A stretch of DNA of 64,000 bases from Stenotrophomonas sp. 364. GTDB taxonomy: Bacteria > Pseudomonadota > Gammaproteobacteria > Xanthomonadales > Xanthomonadaceae. The notes under the pieces were generated by a model. The model searched no databases and was not told where the DNA came from. It saw only the letters and a list, made by a program, of their open reading frames with translations. Below, piece by piece: positions 60,101-64,000 of this stretch (position 1 is its first letter; each line of letters begins with the position of its first letter). The stretch lies in NCBI RefSeq assembly GCF_009832905.1, contig NZ_CP047135.1:4070001-4134000 (forward strand), read 5' to 3'. The translations under genes were made by a program, and so were the position numbers.

Positions 60101-61789
60101 GCGGTCGAGCCAGATGTTCTTGCTGTTGAGCGATGCGTCGTCGCGGTTGAGCGGCGCGTCGCGCTGCTCGTTGCCCTGCACGTTGATCTGGACGTTGTTG
60201 GCTTCCATCGCGATCTTGACGCCGACGTAGCCGGCCACGTCGAGACGGGCGCCTTGGCGGACGTCGCTGTCGGCGGCATCGACGAAGATCTGCCCGCCGG
60301 TGGCCAGCGTCAGGCTGGTATCGGCAAAGGCAACCGTGCCGCCCGTGCTGATCTGCACCAGGGACTGGTCACGGCGATGGGCGATACCGTCGCCGACCTT
60401 GTCCGAGTCCTGCACCAGGGTTTCGCGCTGCACGTCCAGCGCGGTGGTGGCGCTGGGGTCGAGCACGATCGCGGTGGTGCTGCCCTGGTCCAGCAGTACG
60501 CTGCCGGTGGTGTCGGTTCGCTCGGTCTGCAGGTGCACGGTGCCGCGCGTATGCACCGAGGTCGTGGACAGCAGCGTGCCCTGCTGGCGCACGTCGTGGC
60601 CGGCCAGGGTGATGTCACCGGTGCTGGCCTGGACCAGGCCGGTGTTGCTGACCACGCCGCTGGCAGATGCGCTATCGGCACCGGCCGCCGTGGGGCTGCG
60701 CAGCGTGCTGACCACGTTGCCGCGGGTGGTGGAGGTCTGGTTCTGGTCGGTGGCCATGCCCTTGCGGATCACGAACGCATCGCCGGCCGCCAGTGTGGTC
60801 TGGCCGTTGGCGGTGGTGATCTGGCCGTGGTTGTGCACCTGGCGGCCCAGCATGAGCACATAGCCGCCGCCGTCGGTGACCGAGGCGGGCACGTGCGTGG
60901 TGATCTGCGCGCCGCGCTCGACCACCACGTCGCCGATTGCGGCGCCATGGCTGAAGCTGCTGGCAGTGGTGGCCACCTCGTTGCCGAAGGTGGGAATGAA
61001 GCCGCTGCCCTGCGCGTCGCTGTACAGGCCCTTGCGGAACTGCGCATCGCTGATGTTCACCGCCGCGGCGGCGAGGTTCTTGACGTTGACCTGGCTGCCG
61101 CCGTCGAACACCACGCCGTTGCGGTTGACCAGCATCACCGTGCCCTGGCCCTGGATGCGGCCGAGGATCTGCGAGGGCCGCGCGGACCGGTCATTGACCC
61201 GGTTGAGCAGCGACCAGCCAGCCTGCTGGTCGAAGTCGACCACGGTGTTGCGGCCGACGTTGAAGGTTTCCCAGTTGAGGATGGCCTTGTCGGCGGTCTG
61301 CGCGATGCTGACCGTGGTGGTGCCGTCCTTGCTGCCCTGTACCGGGCCACTGGCGTTGGACCAGCCGCGGGTCAGCGCGTCGTCGTCCACCTTCAGGCCA
61401 CCTTCGCCCAACCCGTCGGGCACGCCGCCGGCACGCAGGCGCGCGGCATCGCGCGCGGTCTGCTGCATGCGCTGCTGCATGGCGATGGCCTGCGCGGCGG
61501 TGTTGAGGTTGTCCAGCGAGGTCTTGAGCGTATCGCGCGCCTTCTGCGCCTGCGCATCGGTGCGCGCCAGGTTGGACGGCATGCCGTTGGGCAGGCGGCC
61601 GCTCTGCACCGCGTTCTGCTGCTGCACGCCCTTGTTGGCGAACCACGCAGGGCTGAAGGCCTGCTGCGCGGTGGCACTGGCCACCACGCCGCCGGCCACC
61701 AGCATCACTGCGATGGCCTGCGCCAGCGGGCGTACCTGCGGCGTACGCAGGGATGCACCGACAACCGAACCGTTCTGCTGCTTCACCAT
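48170..61789 (-). CDS. Giant TpsA exoprotein (filamentous haemagglutinin-like)
   Basis: 4,539 residues from the ATG at 61789. A signal peptide (about 1-42, ending ASATA) precedes the TPS secretion domain (about 75-300) with LNWETFNVGRNTVVDFDQ and LVNRNGVVFDGG. A very long beta-helical shaft follows, with repeated short strands (GNVTLAAGQ, GGSIALHAS). The C-terminal 350 residues match the DUF3739 region of FHA-like proteins (GDINAGRGSKTTVVYTP; GTIDAGEAGIRVSGNVNLAALQVLNADNIQVQG). No C-terminal toxin or VENN motif is seen, so it is not a CDI protein; adhesion or surface processing is the likely role. An isolated pair of Cys (GACAVGDTCTG) lies in the shaft. Confidence 0.94.
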   Translation of the reverse strand: MVKQQNGSVVGASLRTPQVRPLAQAIAVMLVAGGVVASATAQQAFSPAWFANKGVQQQNAVQSGRLPNGMPSNLARTDAQAQKARDTLKTSLDNLNTAAQAIAMQQRMQQTARDAARLRAGGVPDGLGEGGLKVDDDALTRGWSNASGPVQGSKDGTTTVSIAQTADKAILNWETFNVGRNTVVDFDQQAGWSLLNRVNDRSARPSQILGRIQGQGTVMLVNRNGVVFDGGSQVNVKNLAAAAVNISDAQFRKGLYSDAQGSGFIPTFGNEVATTASSFSHGAAIGDVVVERGAQITTHVPASVTDGGGYVLMLGRQVHNHGQITTANGQTTLAAGDAFVIRKGMATDQNQTSTTRGNVVSTLRSPTAAGADSASASGVVSNTGLVQASTGDITLAGHDVRQQGTLLSTTSVHTRGTVHLQTERTDTTGSVLLDQGSTTAIVLDPSATTALDVQRETLVQDSDKVGDGIAHRRDQSLVQISTGGTVAFADTSLTLATGGQIFVDAADSDVRQGARLDVAGYVGVKIAMEANNVQINVQGNEQRDAPLNRDDASLNSKNIWLDRRDLVLVPAGTNGYEADRWYTAGGLLEVGGYLGVTGHGIGEWSAQGGTVQFSGGNVTTARGSSINLSGGALDVQTGYVNLTHLKGADGMLYNASTAPGDLLYTGLYRGFEDTHARWGNTAFYYNPLIAPQRKLENGYTVGRDAGQLIVSTAHAQLQGEVDTTTFQGERQQRARDGALDGYQQAQTSVARQGQLVVGSYLPFYDKDSGQQRFSPAPLVERVTVGEGNSGGAGTIALDAAWLNAQAFGGVAVYAHAGISVDQAVEVAHGGSIALHASDVRINADVRARGGSIALGDMVVQHTTTGTPWLDLPISARPGDTLLHQVMVGDNVTLDARGLWTNQWQDPASIAGLPFIDGGSVSLRSTGNVSLGKGSLIDVSSGAAMGVDGDVAGGKGGNVTLAAGQNMGSGVLSLDGSIRAHGVKGGGALNIENGTLVSIGGDIPDAVEHLAAGEASTLPVRLAADVVLQPGDIIPLSFAITVTHVSGGKPMPVTVRPEVSSSKPVTTQAPWVLPTTVQLANNGPVRQAGEILPAGTTLWTIADLPAGYVVPANVFPGGLPIPAQTSRYTAGSVATAAITVPAGTRLPVGTVWQREVPVQSFLALDSSLFQSGFKQYNVIGRDGVTVVDGARVDVAMPLLQVDLAAARALVSGDDPHGALSAWLPPLQQDDPTSGAVTLRKGAGLSLTAGTPQNAADLEVGTDSRITVDPGQALQLTGNAQITLDGTLQARGGRISVLGGDLGEGPLLNRPDGMPNARSIWIGEHALLDVSGAAFTAVGATGDRQGKVLDGGTIEIGARHDLASRDLPAIDAFVVVRDGARLEASGAQAVLDLPGLGQTAVASHGGVIALSASNGLYVDGSLHAAAGGNGARGGTLALNLETPVYGQVDRWSSKGAEVDDAVRMPRELIIEQQYSGSGLGADVVAGERDPTLAYGKARYGVDVIQAGGFDTASLYVNGLLDFDGNVTLSMRQALYLTASALGLSTDAARDSQVRLQAPYLRLSGAARRQIDNTIMPNPVTGSRNTTPAAGSLGVATLADAASITFAGNLVDVVGAVGFGANGEIVRNAVDPLVVERDAFGTVRIQSQGDLRLRAADLFSPGNTTLAAAQIYGSGNVTVGLRSTLNEWGALTTELDPDRVLDIQRVGTALPPQPYSVFGNMSFGAAVINQGGVLRAPLGTITLGRADGSGYTGVVNLLPGSVTSVSAKDLVMPYGGTVDGLVYNYNGVDVAYQGVGGEPKVEFRSHAVNAQEGAVLDLSGGGELTGAAFLSGSGGSTDARLHPLVQMGRDGFTLPGLATNPVYAIVPGAQAGQAPLGSERGAGDPAIGQQVTIGAGVPGLPAGTYTLLPSTYALLPGAFRVELNGLAGSAAAFGTTQAMRNGSWSTSARLGIANTGSSDVLPTQLVVTAADTLRSYAQYNETSYANFALQQAAREGAPRPLLERDAKAVNINVTNPAVAGGVDLPSLRFNATVLDAPASGGTGSVARLVNATHYEILADGGQASADFNGVSVHASELNRIGAARLEIGGQLRSTYANATTGSLQSANVITIEGGSGSNSIVLRAGAQLQAADVFLMTGRQAGGIVLEQGAGINTLGQGAAAYDATQGYIYTPGRNALLAVSNGQINLLAPDAPDSQGNGAGSIEIGACAVGDTCTGQTRLYSEGTIATATDNRFVLGDAVRYGTRNLSLAVGGINVGSAEAIADATARGTLPSGMTLNQDVLSRLLLGDTTVGAPALEALSLTARESVNFYGDVSLSTFDAVTGKSALKQLVLGTPAIYGYGDADAVARIQTDTLVWSGALAPAGSIIAGGPGTGHGQLVVDAREIVLGYGPRTQPDTVRAQDRLALGFAGVHLNASERLTANQKGSLSVFETQGDWDPATRAYARQGGELFITTPLLTGAAGSVNTITAGGNLQVTGNGAAARPDNATLAGALGAEIALDSHAGTLLLDTAVLLPSGKLSLAAQGDVRLADGAQMDLAGRRITFFDTAKYSWGGDVVIDSRSGNVQQAAGARIDLSAQNNRAGSLRVRAASGAIDLAGTLLGSSTGHYDAGGTDVPYSAGRIDLHAQSIADFSGLNTRLTRDGVTGARTFRIGLGDLVLGDEVVAHEVNIGLDNGQLTVNGTVDASGEQAGSIRLAARNGVSLGSTAVLDASASVLRRDSYGVAIDAPNRASIEIDSGIGSLRIASGARMDLRVAGSDRSHGTVALNAPRMGSNDVAIDAGGAITIDGAKAIQLNAFITDNSAAAGSDRTASGETYQVIDQAYLDRLHAQNSTFIDAALGNSALVDNRLAGLRRYGDAFHLRPGVEVVADLGVNADGNLHVDGDLDLSAHRYASLNHNLARSSVRGSGEAGALVLRAQGDLEVFGSISDGFDGSRLGTTFDDNGWYLTAGRQLFGSDVVVPHGGLVTLAAGSVFNSGKVLNYDLPIGGMQMAAGTLLPADARLALPLALAKGTVLGAAVHDASGALLYPAGTVLADAVTLPQGAQLSAGLRLPMAANIAAMTWPAGVALPASPIGNLVTLAADLGLAKGAFIPSDTEVKLPGGATTVNLRPTDADGNQGRIWALAPMLAAGSQSWDISLVAGADLAGADRLTIDRAGTGSLRLSDPHYGQGGAVVEIPGTGSPATYVWGELAPFEQMVRDFYGDYILTFVPTPGAAFTADELNELMMWGFIWSGPENLNAQGYGDLAAVGSPAVPPETEYKTLPGREQLPSVVRTGTGDLRLVSGGDIATTSLYGVYTAGTPSAVVSTQGRDPYNQPRAVVTPNPSNPIGNTVLGDKGSVFEHLVDGGSQSLYQAWYPEAGGNLLLRAGGTIVGDSLGRPGTILRAEALGYATDRVSSTAAVGNWLWRQGTGSVQGGADGLPTAWWINFGTYVAAPNGANYYDNFVEMPRLIGFTGFGTLGGGNLLLDATGDAGMLQGRGDHGGVHINRSAGLNLAVASTGRVTADGTLVQTGGGDLDIRIGGGLNADPALRSYTGSNSPPEANLVTVNDIHHLELNGSFTNLRGALRLEAGAVGGVELRYGSRQDAKESRPYDMYSATAATAAGGPVLVLGDAGARLDARGDLVLGTVTDPGRVPQFNNGTPFSVDGTAYQDGGWSWFSLWTPSTAVDLMAAGGNLTPSLAMLDRNTRTDAQATDGNHVYPSVLRATAASGSIYYGTPRTAPTQGTNNENFVAGVVLAPSPVDDVFTARGTGQLELLAAGSIYANGTGLGVSGADPSALPSPFNPGFVGLADAVWYGRRFIHNVSPTGLAPSVLLSGNDPSSSAQAYPLFAFTAPTVSGHVYVGQVPSRYYALTGDLVGLRTGSIVTTTNNVLSNGAVRTDTTTWYDGGGAVAIRAGRDIVNSGTPLGALDNVGMVYGNNDGALGWFGQLKGGDPTAAPKPTFIGAGTARGNLIVHTSADDVSVVQAGRDIRFSTFYIAGPGLLDISAGRDLYMADKGELRSLGPVANGGAGDRSSGAAIAVAAGVGPHGADWTGFAARYLDAANLADPNRALGEQAGKVVRVYGGATSLAQWLKTEFGYGGDEAGAAAFLAQQQQTLDQARDAATASGGTGAANRDLAREFKQDSQLHLVNWLTARFGGANGRGLHFDAASMDAQAFFAQLPAEQQSAFLRNVYYAELKAGGREYTDVDGPREGSYLRGREAIATLLPAKDAKGSEIAYRGDLTMFSSALYFEKTGDVVATRRPLPGKRYVTEAEWIAAGRPSEGLPFYRVNDAGIHTDFGGDISLLVPGGRALVGVDGGFVPGPGSGVLTQGEGDINIYARGSLLLGQSRIFTTFGGNVLAWSAEGDINAGRGSKTTVVYTPQRRVYDSVGNVSLSPNTPTTGAGIATLNPIPEIAPGDIDLIAPLGTIDAGEAGIRVSGNVNLAALQVLNADNIQVQGKAVGIPMVAAVNVNALTSASAAANNAVQAAQDMVKRQTRQAQPSTISVQVLGFGEETSSVTPAKGDDRYDPDSVVQVVGMGELSAEQRARMAAPGTQRQ

Positions 61790-61999
61790 CGCCGTCACCC
61801 GTCGCAATATCGTTCGCTGATAAGGGCAAGCGCAGGTCACCGCGTTACGCGGCACGCCTTTCCCTGGCAACGGGAAACAGCGTGACAGGGCAATGCGTTG
61901 CGCTTGTTACGCTGGATAAGACGCGGATAGGTGGCAACGACTGAACCGCTGCAACAAAAAATTCATCTGTACATGACGCCGCTGCGATTCGTGCCGTGT

Positions 62000-62017
62000 G
62001 CGTCATCGCGCTGTCAT
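62000..62017 (+). promoter_or_regulatory. Pho-box-like direct repeat upstream of tpsA
   Basis: GCGTCAT-CGCG-CTGTCAT reproduces the two 7-bp repeats with 4-bp spacer of the PhoB box (CTGTCAT-N4-CTGTCAT), except that the spacer is GC-rich. It lies 38 bp past the anti-sigma stop, in the 266-bp region before tpsA, but on the strand opposite to tpsA. Confidence 0.4.
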
Positions 62018-62055
62018 CGCGGCGTGCTGCAATCGCGCACGGATGCGCGACCCGC

Positions 62056-63072
62056 TCAGCCGATCAGGACCACGCCGCCGGGCATGTGCACCACGCGCGC
62101 GCCGTACACGTCGCGGACCAGGTCGATGAAGGTGTCCAAGTCACGCAGGGGAATGCGCGCCTGCACCCGACGCGCCTGCAGCGCCGTACCGGTGATGACG
62201 ATGCGGCCGGGGCGGTAGCGGTTGATCTCGTCCACCACGTCGGCCAGGGGCTGGTCATCGGCCACCAGCCAGCCCTGGCGCCACGCGTCGATGCGGTCGG
62301 TGGCCACCTGCGCCACCGAGGCGATGCGGTCGCCGCCCAGGCGCGCCTGCCAGCCCGGCTGCAGCGTTACCGTGCGCGTGCCGCGCGTCAGCGTGGCGCT
62401 GCCGGCCAGGCAGGTGACGCGCGCGTCGGCACCGACGCAACGCACATTGATCCGCGCGCCGGCAGCCGGCGTGACCCGGGCACCGTCGACATGGATCGCG
62501 AAGTCGGCGCTGCCGCGCGCAGGCACGCTGAACTGCGCTTCGCCCTGGCCCAGTTGCAGGCCGGTGCCGCCGTCGACACGGCGCAGGTCGGTGCGGGTGC
62601 CCATGGCCACCGCCACCCCCTGGATATCCAGCGTGCGCTGCTCGCCGGTGGCGGTGCGGAAATCGGCCCCCAGCGCGTCCATCTCCGGCCACATCCCCAA
62701 CGGCGAGCGCGCCATCAGCCAGCCGCCGGCGGCGGCCGCCACGGCACCGCCGAGGAACGCGCGGCGCGTGCGGTTGACCCGGCTGCGCGGGCGCCCATGG
62801 GCGGCGGGCACGGGCAAGGGCAGCGACGCTGCTTCGATGGGTGTCACCGCGGCGGCGTTGCCGGCCTGCAATGCGGGGCCCAGCGCATTCCACAGGGCAC
62901 GCGCCTGCGCGAATGCCGCCGCATGGCGCGGGTCGAGCGCGCGCCAGCGGCGGAAGGCATCGGCGTCGGCCTGGGTGACGGGCGCGCCCTGCAGGCGCAG
63001 CAGCCAGTCGTGCGCCTGCTGCTGCAGGTCGGGCGGAATCACGGTGGAGGCAAGCGGGTTCATACCAGTCAT
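62056..63072 (-). CDS. FecR-type anti-sigma factor
   Basis: 338 residues. The cytoplasmic N-terminal DUF4880 domain (about 14-65; AHDWLLRLQG, FRRWRALDPRHAAAFAQARALWNAL) would hold the sigma factor. A membrane helix follows at about 106-122 (RAFLGGAVAAAAGGWLMA). The periplasmic FecR domain (about 140-245) and a C-terminal STN-like DUF4974 segment (about 270-335; PLADVVDEINRYRPGRIVITG) complete the family layout. It overlaps the sigma gene by four bases (ATGA). It should release the sigma factor after a signal from the STN protein encoded at the window edge. Confidence 0.92.
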   Translation of the reverse strand: MTGMNPLASTVIPPDLQQQAHDWLLRLQGAPVTQADADAFRRWRALDPRHAAAFAQARALWNALGPALQAGNAAAVTPIEAASLPLPVPAAHGRPRSRVNRTRRAFLGGAVAAAAGGWLMARSPLGMWPEMDALGADFRTATGEQRTLDIQGVAVAMGTRTDLRRVDGGTGLQLGQGEAQFSVPARGSADFAIHVDGARVTPAAGARINVRCVGADARVTCLAGSATLTRGTRTVTLQPGWQARLGGDRIASVAQVATDRIDAWRQGWLVADDQPLADVVDEINRYRPGRIVITGTALQARRVQARIPLRDLDTFIDLVRDVYGARVVHMPGGVVLIG

Positions 63073-63599
63073 GACGGTTTTCCGGCGCCGGGACCGAACC
63101 GCTGCACCAGCGGCCGGTCCAGCCGTGCGGCGCAATGCTGCAGCGCCTTCTTCAGGTCTTTGCCGATCATCCGCGCGGACACGCCGTGTTCGGCAGCGAT
63201 GGCCTCGATGGGGCGGTGTTCCACGCGGGCGGCAATCAGGATGGCGCGCTGGCGCGCGGGCAGTTCGCGCAGTGCCTCGGTGAGTGCGCCCATCTCCGCG
63301 CGGCCAAAGGTGACCGTGGCCGGGTCGAGGTGGTCGGTGCCCTCCTCCATCAGTGCATCCACCTCGGCGCCGGTGAGCACGCGGGCTTGAGCGCTGCGCT
63401 GATCGCTGGCGGCGTTGACCGCCATACGGAACAGGTAGGCCACCGGGTTGCGCTGCGGTTGTGCGCCGCCCATGCGCTCCACCCGCAGCCAGGTTTCCTG
63501 CAGCGCATCCAGCGCCAGGTCGTCCGAGCCGAGCCGCCGCCGCAGGCGCTTGCGGAACGCCTCGTAGTGTTCCAGCAGCACGCTGCCCAGGCTGCTCAC
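63069..63599 (-). CDS. ECF-type RNA polymerase sigma factor
   Basis: 176 residues. Region 2 spans about 8-75 (YEAFRKRLRRRLGSDDLALDALQETWLRVER; NPVAYLFRMAVNAASDQ). Region 4 spans about 108-165 (LRELPARQRAILIAARVEHRPIEAIAAEHGVSARMIGKDLKKAL). This is the FecI-like iron-starvation group of ECF sigmas. The GTG start overlaps the upstream STN-protein stop, and its own end overlaps fecR, so three genes are tightly coupled. Its likely target is the tpsA promoter or its own operon. Confidence 0.93.
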   Translation of the reverse strand: MSSLGSVLLEHYEAFRKRLRRRLGSDDLALDALQETWLRVERMGGAQPQRNPVAYLFRMAVNAASDQRSAQARVLTGAEVDALMEEGTDHLDPATVTFGRAEMGALTEALRELPARQRAILIAARVEHRPIEAIAAEHGVSARMIGKDLKKALQHCAARLDRPLVQRFGPGAGKPS

Positions 63600-64000
63600 G
63601 GCGCGCCCTTGCAGGGCACCGTGGCGGTCGCGCTGCGCGGCAGCAGCTGCAGCGTGATCGGCTGCGGCAGGCCACTGGGCAGGCCCGGCAACGCAATCCC
63701 GCGCACGCGGTCCAGCAGCGCATCGTCGCGCGCGGTGTCGCCGCTGCCCTGCAGCAGGGTGCTTCTTTCAACGCGATGGTCAGCATTCAACCAGAGTTGC
63801 AGCACGGCACGGTAACTGCCCGGGCGCGTGGCGCGGGTGCCGCACAGCGCCTGCTCAAGCGAGCGCTGGATGATCCGCGCGGCGTGTGCCGGCACCCTGC
63901 CTGCCGACGCGGCAGCAGCGTCCACCGGCGCAGCAGGCGTCACTGCATCGGCGGGAACCAGGGTGAGGGCCGCACCGTCGACGAAGCGCGGCGCCAACCC
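63596..64000 (-). CDS. STN/TonB-like periplasmic protein (cut by window end)
   Basis: The last 134 codons of a gene that starts beyond the window. The first visible residues (APRFVDGAALTLVPAD) look like the end of an STN (secretin/TonB short N-terminal) domain. A TonB C-terminal-like unit follows: AHAARIIQRSLEQALC, GSYRAVLQLWLNADHRVERSTLLQGSGD and PSGLPQPITLQLLP. No barrel follows, so it is not a TonB-dependent receptor. It is coupled to the sigma gene, as VreA is to VreI in Pseudomonas PUMA3. The STN part is only partly visible. Confidence 0.6.
   Translation of the reverse strand, partial: GLAPRFVDGAALTLVPADAVTPAAPVDAAAASAGRVPAHAARIIQRSLEQALCGTRATRPGSYRAVLQLWLNADHRVERSTLLQGSGDTARDDALLDRVRGIALPGLPSGLPQPITLQLLPRSATATVPCKGAP

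Noticed and set aside
58145..61885. A 1,246-codon plus-strand open frame
   Set aside because: It is antisense to the TPS and shaft region of tpsA, whose signal peptide and domains are clear. High GC leaves the opposite strand open by chance, and its translation is His/Gln/Ala/Val-rich without domains.

Overview
The window looks like a chromosome segment of a Stenotrophomonas-type gammaproteobacterium (Xanthomonadaceae). Two things point there. The first is the many short palindromes headed by GTAG, which match the SMAG (Stenotrophomonas GTAG) REP family. The second is the gene content: speA/speE divergent, ubiK next to comM, PACE efflux, and a SapC/porin/TonB/TpsA cluster. Coding density and GC are high except for an AT-richer accessory stretch at about 23.1-31.2 kb. 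No rRNA, CRISPR array, insertion sequence or integrase is visible. There is one tRNA gene (Arg, anticodon CCG).

Layout. 0-3.6 kb: the tail of an unknown gene, a secreted Gly/Tyr-rich protein, two PepSY proteins, and a PhoP/PhoQ-like two-component pair. 3.6-4.5 kb: a SMAG cluster and a small membrane protein. 4.5-7.4 kb: divergent speA and speE (arginine to agmatine, putrescine to spermidine), sharing a perfect inverted repeat. 7.7-9.9 kb: an LpxO-like lipid A hydroxylase and a divergent WaaP/RIO-like small kinase. 9.9-13.2 kb: PII, ubiK, a HAD phosphatase and comM. 13.3-15.4 kb: an LLM-class oxidoreductase and an aldo/keto reductase. 15.4-17.3 kb: a hipBA toxin-antitoxin operon with four evenly spaced operator-like repeats. 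17.3-22.9 kb: a VOC protein, a TPM-domain membrane protein with a poly-Ser tail, a 38-residue Gln-rich protein, GNAT and LysR proteins, an intact PACE transporter, and a second PACE copy that has lost its 5' end.

23.1-36.5 kb is a defence-like island. It holds a winged-helix/nucleotidyltransferase pair resembling a type IV toxin-antitoxin, an unknown protein behind a strong palindrome, and a methyltransferase-like plus PD-(D/E)xK nuclease pair. It ends with a compact three-gene operon built like a type I restriction-modification system (S, M, R). Every catalytic motif I could check in its M and R subunits is replaced, although all three frames are open. This is the most unusual object in the window. 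A seven-headed array of SMAG dimers with an exact 109-bp period follows, and its first GTAG supplies the stop codon of the R-like gene.

37.3-40.6 kb: an AtoE-type transporter, ubiA, tRNA-Arg and an unknown protein. 40.8-64.0 kb reads leftward as one regulatory and secretion module. It contains an STN/TonB-like periplasmic protein (cut by the window edge), an ECF sigma factor, a FecR-type anti-sigma, a giant TpsA exoprotein (about 4,540 residues), its TpsB transporter, a DUF2341-LamG-ExbB fusion, ExbD, TonB, a porin and SapC. The order resembles the Pseudomonas PUMA3 (vreA-vreI-vreR) and pdtA/pdtB phosphate-responsive systems. A Pho-box-like direct repeat lies between the anti-sigma gene and tpsA.
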